The notes under the pieces are model-generated. The model searched no databases and had not been told where the DNA came from. It saw only the letters and a list, made by a program, of their open reading frames with translations. DNA of 64,000 bases from assembly GCA_007258455.2 (NCBI GenBank), contig VDFB02000002.1:62001-126000 (forward strand), given 5' to 3'. Source of the DNA: Sequoia sempervirens. Lineage: Eukaryota; Streptophyta; Pinopsida; Cupressales; Cupressaceae. The translations under genes and the position numbers were made by a program. Below, one piece after another: positions 49,401-60,019 of the stretch. Within the stretch, counting starts at the first letter, position 1. Every line of letters begins with the position of its first letter.

Positions 49401-50628
49401 AGGAAAAGGTGATCGTGAGTCGCCCAAGGGAAAATCTACTATACCCAAATGGCTAGAGAGGCAACTTGAAAAGAAGACTCCTGCCCCAAAGAATCCAAGA
49501 GCAAGACCAGAGGCTATCCTAGCCTGAGCACAGATCACAACCAAGAAGGAGAAGAAGCCCAAAATTAGATCCAAGGTAACGATTGATTCTTCTGGGTCCT
49601 GAACTGTGCAAGTAGCAACGTTGATGGTAGGCAAAGAAGGAGTAAGCTATAATATATCTACCATTGACTTGGGAATTGCTACTAGAGAGCAAAAGGTAGA
49701 GCACCTCAAGAAGTCTGTGGCTACGGTGGTGCATCTAATACAACAAGATAAAGTCTCAAAAGATGAGCTTATAGCACAAGTAGTTGACTTGAAATTTTAG
49801 ATCAAACAATGGTTTTCAGCTAAAGAAATTCCCACCACATCCATGGCTCCACTCCAACTATTGTCCAAGGAACAAATTGACACGCTAGAAAAAATAAAGA
49901 ACTTGGAAAAAATAAGAGAAAGCTAGTTCTGATAGGTTCTATACGTCAGAAATATGGGTATTAGTCAGGTTGTTCAAACAGCCAAAAAGTTCCTAGATTT
50001 ACAGTAGTCTCTAGAAGGCACAAACAAACTTTGCATCGACTTCCCTGTGACGTATAGGTCCACCTATTCAAAGATTGAAGCTATCCTCCAACTACCAAAA
50101 TCCATATGGAAAAACAAGTTTGTACTCAAAGGGGACAATCATTGGCTAGTGGATGTATGGAAATGAGACTTTGATAATAGGAAAGAAAGTTTGGAGTAGG
50201 TAATTGACAAAGTGGATCTAGATGTTGAATGGGTCAAATAAATTAGGGTGGATTGCGCTTGATATTTGAGATTAATGATGGGATATGGCATGCCCACGAT
50301 GCAAATTGATCTAGAGAAAATAAAGCCCCATTTCAAAAAAAAGATGGAGGACAGGATGTCATATGAGATAACCACATATTTCATGAGTTTTGCCGCCTGC
50401 ACCTTCACCCAGTCAGAATTGTTTAGAGACCATGCTGCCAATTATGATGAAGATTGGAAAAGGCTTGAGGACAACTCTAAGGAATGGAGTTATCAATTTT
50501 TGTGGTCCGAGATCATGGAGGTCAACAAAATCCAAATGGTAATTTGGAAGTTCATGGAGTATTTGGCTTTGAAGGAGCGGGAGGGCAACCCTATTGTTAG
50601 TGAAGAGCTTTTAAAGAAATATCTATAG
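46458..50628 (+). pseudogene. Large third ORF of unknown function, downstream copy, broken
   Basis: Homologous along its whole length to 3424-7570. It starts MESSAGPLAAA and ends EELLKKYL at 50628, about 1,390 codons. The best open segment is 47472-48104 (210 codons), rich in aromatic residues and His (for example ARPWVDPHGHVRKALGLGYAHLHH). A basic, nuclear-localisation-like segment (RSKKRKG and PSKRPKW, 48228-48330), acidic and Lys/Glu-rich tracts (48925-49265, 49306-49527), a heptad-like segment (49660-49800) and the C-terminal block (50100-50628) follow. Two CAG codons in the upstream copy (3745 and 3754) are TAG here (4676-46778 region and 46785). No family was recognised. Its place after integrase is where some plant gypsy elements carry an extra ORF. 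Confidence 0.65.
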
Positions 50629-50785
50629 TAGAAAGAGCAATCAGCAAAAGACAAAATGCTATAGTGCTGTCACTAGAGGACAAAATAGGGATATGGACAA
50701 GATTGTATTTTAAAATGTAATATATTAGGGGATAGGTAGAACCCTAGTTTGTAGTAGATCTTGGCCACACAATGAGATTAGATTT

Positions 50786-51107
50786 TGTTAGTGTAAAGGT
50801 TTTAACTTAATTATGTTAATTAAGTTACCTTTATTCCTCTCTTAAGATTTCACTTTAGTTTGCATATTGTGACATTTAATAATTATATTAATTATTAAAT
50901 GTCTACCTATTAGGGTTACTTTTAGGTTTTGCATGATCTCCTTTTAAGGATTGATATTTGTAATTATTTCAATTCAGCTAATATAATCTCTCTTGAAGCT
51001 TGCAGAGCACCCTTGATTTTTTATCTCCATCTCTTCCTTTCTGTGATAGGTTATATGCATACAGGTGATCTTTGGGGTCTGTGAAGTTGGCTTTCTCAAC
51101 TTCTACA
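50786..51107 (+). repeat. 5' LTR of the non-autonomous element
   Basis: 322 bp, TGTTAGTG to TTCTACA. It contains two perfect inverted repeats: taacttaat/attaagtta with a 7-base loop (about 50802-50826), and gacatttaataat/attattaaatgtc with a 7-base loop (about 50870-50902). Confidence 0.9.
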
Positions 51108-51120
51108 TGGTATCAGAGCT
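51108..51120 (+). other. Primer binding site, initiator tRNA-Met type
   Basis: tggtatcagagct directly follows the 5' LTR, the usual primer site of plant copia and many gypsy elements. Confidence 0.85.
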
Positions 51121-53312
51121 CTAGACCTGTTGCTTCCTGTTCGTGTTTTGAAGATTTTTTTGGAGCTTCAAGGGTTTAGAGTTTTCCTTTTTTGATCCAA
51201 GAGGTGGGCATTTTCAGTGCATCCAGGGTCAAATCAGATCTCTCCATTGAATCCAGAACTGCCAGAATAGTCAAGATTGACCTCTGTTTCGTCAAATTTG
51301 GCTTCCGTTTGTCAGATTTGTGAGGGTTTGAAGAAAGGGTCATTTTTTGCCAGATCTAGGGGGTGCTCAATTTTTCAGAGGATTTTGAGCCCAAACGGAC
51401 CTCACCATTGTTTTTGGAGTGACCGAAAACCTACAGATTGATTGTAAACTTGCCTATATTCGGCATCAGTTGTTCGTGAAGCAAATTTTTTTATCCGTAT
51501 GACCCTCTGCCAGCACACGGATCGAGGTATGCAAATTTTTTCATCAAAAAAAATAATAATATTTTTTTTTGCAAAAAATTCACAGTTCTTTTTCAATTGT
51601 AAAAAAAGGTTAAAAGCTTTGCTTTTAAAAGCTTTTTCCACAAAAAATTTGGTTTTTTAAAAACAAAAATATGTTAAAAAAAATAAAAAGCCTTTTTAAG
51701 GCTTGTGCAGGTATGGTACACCTGCACAGGGTACTGTGCAGGTTTGTACCTATGTAGACCTATGCAGGTCATACCTGCTCTACCCCATGGGGATGGGCCC
51801 CACCGTGGGCTCTCATTTTCTTAAAAATATTTTTTTTATATATTTTTGAAAAAAAATATATATGTAATTTTTTTATTGTTTTTTTATAAAAAACAATGTT
51901 TTTCTGTAATAAGCCAAGTTGTAAAAAAGCACCGAAGATCATTTGACCGTCAATTTTAATCTCGCAGTTTTGCTGTGACGGCCGTTTGGACGTCAAATTT
52001 AATCTAGCACTGTGTTTTTTCCCCCTTTGGAGCTATTTTGTTCGAGAGGCCATAACTTGGGCATGCGATATCAATTTTTGGAAAACGAGATATCGTCAGA
52101 AAGCTGATTCCGTCAACTTTCCAGTGGTATGGGTATCATTTTTTCATTTTTCTATTGGTGCATTCTACAACCAGTTGAAGTCAGAGGAGATGTTTCTAGT
52201 CCCGAGCTCGTAACTTTTGATGAGTTTCTCTATTTTTAGTTATCTCAGTGGGATTGGAAGCATCTTTCAGAACTCTTCAGTTTGATCCATGCAATTTTTT
52301 CCAAATTTAACTCCAGGTATATTTTATTTAGATTTTTGTGTTTTCACACTCTGGTGAATTACCTAGATATATTAGCTCTTGGGAACTTCTCGTTTGCATG
52401 GGATAATTCGTTTTTGGCTGTTCTTCATGTATTTTTAGTATTTTGTCCTTTGTGGGCATTTTAATCATCATTTTTCAACAATCTTATATGTAAACACACT
52501 GAGATAAAGTGCCACACTATTGTACATGTATTTTGGGGATTTTGCATATAAGTTTGTGACATATTTTGTACTCGCACTGTATTATAAAGTGCCATGGGGG
52601 GGTTGTGTAGTGCCTTTATTTTATCCATCACACCTTTGTCTGATGAGTGTCCCTCCATGACAACAGTGGATCCATATGATTCCAGCCTCATGCATGTGTG
52701 CTTTGTTATACACACCACTTTTTCAGTTGTAGGTGCTTTCTTGTGCACTTTCAGATGTTTTTTCTCCTTCATGCACTATAGGGTGTTACACAACATTTTA
52801 GTGGATTTTTCAGGCTGTCTCAGTTAGCATTATGGGGGGGTATTATACTGTTCATGCTAATGCTTCCTTGGTTTTTCCTTGGAAGGAATCTTCCATTCTT
52901 AGTTGATCAGTGTTTTTCAGACTATTGGTACTTGTGCCATCTGTATCTTCATTCTAGGTGTTTGCCTTTGTTTTCCATTTGATTCGAGTAGTGTCATTGG
53001 CGGAACTCATGCAAGTTGTTGTCTTCTTGATCTTGATCATCCTATTTTTAGAGGAGGTTCTTCAGCACCATAGCAGTCATCTTTTGACAGTTGTTTGCAA
53101 CTTCTTTTGCTTCAGTGATGTTCTTCATGTCTTTCATCTCTTTTTGGAGTAGAGTTTTTCCCATGAGGTTTTCTCTATTTCTCCACTTTACAGAGATTTG
53201 GTTGTATTTGGGTAACTGATCAGGCCTAGTTGTCGGGACCCTTGTTTTCTTTCATGCATTGTAGTTACCTTTACAATCTTGCACATGTTTGTAGTTGCAC
53301 TCTTTCTCATCT

Positions 53313-53321
53313 TAAGGGGGG
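53313..53321 (+). other. Polypurine tract of the non-autonomous element
   Basis: aaggggggt-type run (aagggggg followed by the LTR start tgttaaag) directly before the 3' LTR. Confidence 0.75.
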
Positions 53322-53645
53322 TGTTAAAGTAAAAGTTTTAACTTAATTATGTTAATTAAGTTACCTTTATTCGTATCTTAAGATTTCACTTTAGTTTGCA
53401 TATTATGACATTTAATAATTATATTAATTATTAAATGTCTACCTATTAGGGTTACTTTTAGGTTTTACATGATCTCCTTTTAAGGATTGATTGTTGTAAT
53501 TATTTCAATTTCAAGCTAATGCAATCTCTCTTGAAGCTTGGAGAGCACCCTTTCTTTTTTGTCTCCATCTCTTCCTTTCTATGATAGGTTATTTGCATGC
53601 AAGTGATCTTCGGGGTCTGTTAAGTTGGCTTTGTCAACTTCTATA
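53322..53645 (+). repeat. 3' LTR of the non-autonomous element
   Basis: 324 bp, TGTTAAAG to TTCTATA. Both inverted repeats of the 5' copy are kept. The terminal CA has become TA. Confidence 0.9.
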
Positions 53646-54555
53646 GATTTTGGCCATTCGTTCTACTTTTTGGGCACTATAAATAGGGGGTTTCCTCTCA
53701 TTTTCAAGAGAGAGTTGAGTTGTAAAGACATGCTGCAGAAATTTCTAATGAAAATGCATTGACTTGGTGCATTTTCTGAGTTCTTCACATGTTTCATAAT
53801 TCAATCTCCATGGTTAGATGCTTTATTTATATTTACATTGTTGTTCTAGTTAGCTTTAATCTTCTTGAATAAATTTTAGTAATGTTGTTCCATGATTATA
53901 GAAATTTCTGCTGTGTTGATGCCTTATAGTCCTTGCTACTGGTAAATGGTCTTGTAAAGTTATTCTGGGCTGAAACTTGAAGCTTCTTTAAAATTTATCT
54001 TTTTCCATGCATGTATGTGGTGGATGAATGATAAAATATCTACAAACCTTAGAAGATATCACATATTCCATGATATTTTAGGTTTTTTTGGTTACATGGG
54101 ATCCTATTTGAAGGAAGTTGTCCATAGCAGAACCTCCATGATCACTGTTCACAGTTAATTGCAGATCCAAGAACCTTGTCTCTTGCCTACTCTTTTTCCC
54201 TTGATTTTTAGAAAGAACTTGTGCGAAGGTTCATTGCACATTGTAAAGCCAAAACTTGAAGAAAACATCAAAGTTTTAGATTGTTGTTTGAATCTACAGA
54301 AAAGTGCACCTTAACTCCTATCTTAGAAACTTCAGTTTTGGATATTCACTTTGCATCCAGCTACATAAGTTTTTCCTATGAGTACCAGCAAAATGACATC
54401 AAACATCAACTAAAGAGTTCCATGCAAGTCATGACTTGCACCAGAGAGACCTTGGGGAGATTTTTAGCAACTTGTTGTTAGTTATTTTCTTTCAAGAGAG
54501 GTAGTGCACATACGCACTGCCTGTGTTGAGAAAGTGTACAAAAAACCCATCAACA

Positions 54556-56012
54556 TGGATGATCTAGAAATTTTTTATGGTTGTTATTCCAATTGGTATG
54601 AGTGAGGTGGTCACCCAAAAAAAATTGTTACCATTTGAATTTGATGCTTTTTTTCACATATAGATTGATGGAGGATTTAGTGATAGTTGGTATGTTTCAC
54701 TTTAGGACATTCCTAGTCCTATCATGGTTTGGTATTATGGAGGATTAAAGGAGTTTTTGGATAAGATGGTGGTTACCTTGTTATTATAAGTATCGTTTTG
54801 GAGCATGAGAGCATGTTTAAGAATTAGATGGTACATGGTTGGCCGATGAATTTTTTCCTTTGATAGTTACTTCTATGGTTTGTATTTGTAATGTATAATG
54901 TCATGTGGGAGAATGTTAGGATTTAGGTGTCATCTACCTTGTAAATTCTATGTTATTTTACACATTTCCAACATTCTTGGAAGGTATCTCTAGACACTTA
55001 GGGTGCTACTAAAATTTAATTTGTATATTTAATTCCACCTATTATTTGCAATACATCCATAAGGGTAAGGGTTCCATTGCTAGTGGTAAATGTAACTTAT
55101 GGAGAAAATTAATTAATTAATTTCCACCTCTAAGTGAAGCAATTGAAAAATAGTGGAGGATGAATATAGATTTACCTTGGCAATGGGAATTCATGAAGTG
55201 ACATTTTTGGGTGCCTTGTCATCACCTCTTTAGTTTTCTCTTGTTTTGTAAACCACTAGTGGTTTCACCTTTCATGAAACTCTGTAAATTAGATCCCTAG
55301 GATATTATAATAAACACAATATATTTTAATAGGAAGGATTATTTGTAGGAACAAGATAGAGAGTTGGATGCGTTAAGATTGTTCATAGCTACATAGGTGC
55401 TACTAGATTGGAGGTAAAGAGGAGAATGAAACTATGATTATATTTTAATCTTTATTTCAAAGTTAATGCATTCTTGGCCTCTCTTCTTGGTGGATTCTTT
55501 TTCTCACAAGGGTTTCTCTAGGTAAATCATATGTTATGTGTTGTAATAATGGTGCTCAATAATTTTTCTATTTGTTGATTTAAATCTATAAAATAATTCA
55601 TAGTAATCCAAGATTATGAACACTTAATTTCATATTTGTATATAATTTGTAGATTTCTATATTATAGTATTTTAAGCCTTGTATCTCACCAAATCAATAT
55701 CATAATTTGATGTTAAGAATAACTGGATTAGAGATTGTAATTTTTCAACATGCTATTGGTGAGTATTCCATAGATGTTGAAGTGTATGTCTCATACAATA
55801 TATTTAATAGGAAGCTCAAGCCAGTTTAGGCGATTTGATAATATAAAGGGTCATTCATGTACACATAAGACATATTTTTGTATATTAAATTTTACATCAA
55901 CCAATGTGAATTATGTTATGAAAAATATTACACCATTAAATTCATTAAATTTTATAGACTTTAAATTTAATATATTTTTATTATGGGTTCTCTAAACTAG
56001 TTACTAGCCTTG
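54556..56012. other. Non-coding stretch after element C
   Basis: AT-rich, no open frame above 75 codons, no recognised repeat ends. Nothing matched the sequence left of 2518, so it does not help to find a target duplication for element C. Confidence 0.5.
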
Positions 56013-56786
56013 GGGTATGTGCAGGATCATGATGGGCCAAAATGTGGCAATATGATGGGTTTTTGTAGGGTATGTGGCTGACGACTTTCTTTTTACCCAA
56101 AATTGATGAAATGAAAAAGGTTTTTAAAGGATATTATTAGCTTTCCACCAATATAAATTATGCTTTACTTTGAATTTAATAAGTAATTATTATTTATTTT
56201 CTATTTGAATTACAACTAAAGTCCTGATTGAAAAAAATCTATAACTTTCAAATGGTATCGCATTTTTTGAATCTAAACAATGTGTCACATTCTATGCTTC
56301 ACATAATATAGGAATGAAAAATAAATAAATGAATTTCATGAAGTTTAGAACAAGTGAAGGTGGTTAGACATACAAGTTTTTTTTTTAAGTTGTAATAAAA
56401 ATTCATAATTAATTATTTACTTGGAAAAATTTACAAAATATGCATCATGTCGAGACATGAGTTATCTACTTATATCTAAAATCTTAAAAAATATTATCAT
56501 TTTATTTTGGTTAGGTGGTACAGACACCTACTTCTTATTTTTTCCCGAAATTTAAGTACTATTGCATTGAAATTTCAAATTTTCACCAAATAGATTTTTA
56601 TTTTCTTAAAATAAACCTAGTAGTTTAGAAACTACATTCAATTTGCTACAAATTCTATTATTACATATTTTTCAAATAATATAGATAACTCATTCAAATT
56701 TTTACGTCAAGTTGCCTAACTTTGATTTTTCTAAATTTTTTGCCACTTAAGGGCCTATTTTTTCTATGATGATCCTACACATACCT
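56013..56786. mobile_element. MITE copy 2, about 774 bp
   Basis: It starts GGGTATGTGCAGGATCAT and ends with the inverted complement of a slightly diverged version (last bases CATACCT). It matches copy 1 (36687-37472) in the same orientation. The 4 bp cttg occur before and after it. The interior has no coding potential. Confidence 0.85.
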
Positions 56787-57905
56787 CTTGGTTCCTAATA
56801 ATTGACATTTTTAAATTAATGTTTTATAAAAAAAGAATGATGTGAGAGGTGTGGTTAATGTCCATCACATATCAACTAATTAATTTGACTTGATGCTAGA
56901 GATAGGAGACCAAACATTCAAAAATCCTCTTTCTTCATTTAGTTAGTTGGAGAAGAGAGAAGCTTTGTTGGTACATTCCCACTCTTTATTTGTTCATTTT
57001 GGAGTTAGGTTTTCCCATTGTTGACCCCTCCTTTTTTCAATAGGTTGGATTTTTATTGGTGATGCAAAGTTTTACTTGGTTTGAGCATGTTTAGTTGAGT
57101 GGTTTGATTAGGATCCTGACTCATCTGATCAATGTCCATGTTTCCTCATCTATTGGTCAAAAGAGAGAGGATTAATCTTCCTTCCACTACCTCCTTAGAC
57201 ATGTTCATTAAACATGAAAAGAAGTTGAAGAATTAGCTAGTGGTGGACAAGCCATTAGTGTAAATAACTCAATTTATTTTCTATGCCTAGTAACCACAAA
57301 AAACATAAAACATGCAAGGTCAAATGCATCACTACATCAATTCATAGTTGGCAAAGAAGTGTTCCATGGAGATTTATCACATTTATTCTTCTTGTTTATG
57401 TCTCCCTTTGATTAATGGTCGGATTTTTTGTTCATGTGGTTGTGAACTAAATTTTAAATGTCATAAAAATATTTGATATGAATGCATAATAAGAGCATAG
57501 AAAATTACTTTAGGGTTTATGGCTTGTGAAGAAGTGGTGGTTTAGGTATATGGAAGAAGGGGGAAGAGGCTAGATAAAAAGTAAGAGAATTATGTAGGAG
57601 CAAGTGGAGAAACATAGAGTTTAGTCTATTAGGAAAATAATGGAAATGAAAGGAGGGTGGGGATGTGAGGGGAAAAATGGAATGCATAGGTATAAGGGAT
57701 ACATTGGCAATTAAAAGTAGTAAAAATAAAGACAAAATAATAGAGAATAAAAGACATAAGTAGGTAGAAAGTGGTAATAACTCTAAGAGAATACACACAT
57801 GATATTTGAATTTTACTATATATAAATTTTGATAATTCAAAGCATGTGATGCCAACTACCTCTTAAAATGACTTGGGTCATGTCTCACCTTTAAATACCA
57901 ATATT
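56787..57905. other. Non-coding stretch upstream of the P450
   Basis: No gene supported. A 112-codon frame on the minus strand (57517-57855) is Leu/Phe/Ser-rich low-complexity sequence without a recognisable domain. Confidence 0.5.
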
Positions 57906-58222
57906 CTAGATGCATGAAAATTGTCATACTATCAAACAAAAAAAAATGAATACTCACATATCACATTAGTTAACATTGATTACACAATAACACTTCAAAA
58001 AATAAAAAAATAAATCATTTGAAAAATCGACCAGACCAACTTTTAAGTCTTTCCAACTAGATACATAAAAAAGTCATACTATAAAACAAAAACAAAAAAT
58101 TGAATACTCACATATATACATAATAACACTTCAAAAAATTAAAAAATAAAATAAAATAATCAAATCATTTGAAAAATCCAGTCAACCTGGACCACTAGCC
58201 AGCTTTAAAGTCTTTCCAACGT
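57906..58222 (+). repeat. Tandem duplication of about 150-165 bp upstream of the P450
   Basis: Copy one is 57906-58056 and copy two about 58057-58222. Both begin ctagatgcat or ctagatacat, continue gtcatacta, gaatactcacatat, ataacacttcaaaaaa and aaatcatttgaaaaatc, and end agtctttccaac. It ends about 155 bases before the start codon, so it may lie in the promoter. Confidence 0.8.
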
Positions 58223-58279
58223 GGAAGTTACATCATGAAAGACTACTTCAATCTTTCCCACCATTAAAGACCAAAGAAT

Positions 58280-58285
58280 CACGTG
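58280..58285 (+). promoter_or_regulatory. G-box (CACGTG) upstream of the P450
   Basis: A palindromic CACGTG lies 91 bases before the start codon. Such sites bind bHLH and bZIP factors in plant promoters. The transcription start is unknown, so it could also lie in the 5' UTR. Confidence 0.35.
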
Positions 58286-58375
58286 CGCCGACTTTGCATC
58301 ACCCCATAGGATTGTGGCCATAAAATGGTGTACCGGAAGACCAAGGAAATAAAGATTTTCTTGTTTAGAGTTAAT

Positions 58376-59981
58376 ATGGATATTCCACCGCTTTCTTGGT
58401 ACTCTCTGCTCCTTACTGCTGCTTCACTTTTATTCTTTTATCTATGGAGAAGGGAGAGTCAGACAAGGCTTCATCTTCCCCCAGGACCTCCTGCTTGGCC
58501 TATTGTTGGAAACCTCTTTCAGGTGGGAAAAAGGCCTCACGAATCTCTGTTTGGCCTCTCTGTGAAATACGGCCCACTCATAGCTCTGCGCTTGGGCATG
58601 AAAACAACAGTCATCGTCTCCTCTCCTGCCACGGCCAAGGAGGTCCTTAAAACGCACGACGACATCTTCGCGGGGCGGTCGGTATTAGAAGCAGTCAAGT
58701 CCCTTTCCCATCACAAGTCCTCGCTAGTTTGGGGCGAATACGGCCCTTACTGGCGCCATCTACGACGCATTTCAACTGTCGAGCTTTTCAGCCAAAAAAG
58801 ACTGGATGCTCTGCAACACCTCAGAAGAGATCAAGTGTTTCGCACGACTCGACTCATTTTCCAGGAGAAGGAAAAGATTGTGGATATTGGGCAGACGGTG
58901 TTCTGCACGTCTTTGAATTTGTTAGGCAACATGATCTTCAGCACAAGTGTCTTCGATCCGCACAATCCAGCTTCTGCTGAGCTCAAAGATACCGTCTGGA
59001 AATTAATGAAACTCATCGGAAAGCCCAATATGGCGGACTTTTTTCCCTTTCTCCGGTTCTTCGACCCCCAGGGCGTGTCCCGTGAGATGGCCATGCATTT
59101 CAGGGCGTTGTATGACTTCGCTGATACGTTCATACAGAAAAGGCTTTCCACCACCAGCCAAAGCGTTGAGCGAAACGATTCCGAGAAGGATTTTCTAGAT
59201 GTTCTGCTGGATTCCAGAAGCGAAGATTTCACTCTCGTTGGTATTCGAGCCTTCATAGGCGTGAGTAATACTGCAAAGATTTATTTCTTAAAAGGTTTAT
59301 AAATCTCTGATATTTTTGAGGTCTCTAATTGTTATGTTTAATTTCAGGAATTGTTTGTTGCGGGTACTGAAACAGCCACTACAACAATAGAATGGGCCAT
59401 GGCAGAATTCATTCGCAATCCGCAGAAATTAAACCGACTCCGACAGGAATTGGACGAAGTAGTTGGTTACAACAGAAGAGTGGAAGAATCTGATGTAGAT
59501 CGTCTATTTTATCTCCATGCAGCCGTGAAGGAAATATTCCGATTGCACCCGGCCGTTCCATTGCTGCTTCCACACAAAGCCGAAAGCTCCTGTGACATCG
59601 GGGGATTTGTGATACCCAAAGACAGCCAGGTGATAGTGAACGCTTGGGCAATTGGGATGGACCCTTCAATTTTGGAAAAATCCTTTGGAATTTATGCCGG
59701 AGAGATTTTTGGAGGGAGAGAATAGCAAGATGGAATACAGGGGACAACACTTTGAATTAATTCCATTCGGAGCGGGAAGAAGAATTTGTCCGGCGCTTCC
59801 TTTAGCGAGCCGTATGGTTCATATTGTTTTGGCTTCTTTACTTCATTCATTTGAGTGGAAACTTCCAGACGGGAAGAGATGTGAGCTGATGGATATGACA
59901 GACAGAACTGACGAATTTGGAATTACCTTCAAAGAGTTTAATGTAATCCCCATACCACGTCTTCCAAATCATATGTATTAG
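58376..59981 (+). pseudogene. Cytochrome P450, CYP71 clan (CYP76-like), one-base frameshift
   Basis: A microsomal haem mono-oxygenase of specialised metabolism; the substrate cannot be told. Exon 1 is 58376-59260, exon 2 is 59348-59981; together about 505 codons, normal for the family. Seen in order: membrane anchor (residues about 6-25), proline hinge PPGPPAWPIVGN, C-helix WRHLR (about 125-129), I-helix AGTET (300-304), ExxR as EIFR (357-360), PERF (59697-59708), and haem loop FGAGRRICPA (Cys at 59787). An extra T in the run 59670-59673 shifts the frame in exon 2, so the product would end at 59725. The Gly two residues after the haem Cys is Ala. I chose the second in-frame ATG (58376) because the anchor starts there; 58325 would add 17 residues. 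It is either a recent pseudogene or a base error in an intact gene. Confidence 0.85.
59261..59347 (+). other. P450 intron, 87 bp, phase 0
   Basis: Donor GTGAGT at 59261, acceptor TTTCAG ending at 59347. It lies just before the I-helix oxygen-binding motif, the conserved intron position of the CYP71 clan. Both flanking codons stay intact. Confidence 0.9.
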
Positions 59982-60013
59982 ATATCCTCGACATGTGTAT
60001 TGTATGTTAAATT

Positions 60014-60019
60014 AATAAA
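60014..60019 (+). terminator. Polyadenylation signal of the P450
   Basis: AATAAA lies 33 bases after the stop codon, a position that fits a plant near-upstream element. Confidence 0.4.

Larger units (their letters stand above)
50786..53645 (+). mobile_element. Non-autonomous LTR retrotransposon, 2860 bp
   Basis: LTRs at 50786-51107 and 53322-53645, about 94% identical by eye, flank 2.2 kb with no gag or pol homology. An initiator-tRNA-Met primer site (51108-51120) and a purine tract (53313-53321) are present, so it could be copied by proteins supplied in trans. The 5 bp gattt lie on both sides (50781-50785, 53646-53650). It resembles TRIM or small LARD elements. The longest internal frames are about 100 codons with no domain. 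Confidence 0.9.
7634..54555 (+). mobile_element. Element C: old Ty3/gypsy retrotransposon with upstream RNase H and a third ORF
   Basis: All coding parts run on the plus strand. They are gag (8660-11500), protease (about 11540-11860), an RNase H domain (12480-12670 and 40026-40230), RT and RNase H (40540-42020), integrase (42090-43340), an untranslated stretch, the third ORF (46458-50628), then the 3' LTR. It is interrupted by element D (12671-40025) and by a non-autonomous LTR element (50786-53645). Without these it is about 16.7 kb. Every gene carries stops or frameshifts. Its LTR copies differ more than those of D or E, so it is the oldest layer. The RT is of the plant OTA (Tat/Athila) type by its motifs; the finer lineage is not certain. 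Confidence 0.7.
50692..54555 (+). repeat. 3' LTR of element C, split by an insertion
   Basis: The pieces are 50692-50785 and about 53646-54555, partner of 7634-8624. The first bases are TATGGACAAG, so the TG start has mutated. A TATA box lies in actataaataggggg near 53690. It ends CATCAACA at 54555, identical to the 5' copy. Near the insertion point about 20 bases (acacaatgagattag region) have no counterpart in the 5' LTR, suggesting a small duplication before or during the insertion. Confidence 0.65.

Noticed and set aside
51108..51120. tRNA gene suggested by the tRNA-like motif
   Set aside because: Only the primer complement of the tRNA 3' end is present; there is no cloverleaf.
57517..57855. 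112-codon Leu-rich minus-strand frame upstream of the P450
   Set aside because: Low-complexity sequence, antisense to a purine-rich stretch; no start context or homology.
58831..59256. 141-codon minus-strand frame over the P450
   Set aside because: It is a shadow of exon 1, with no domain of its own.
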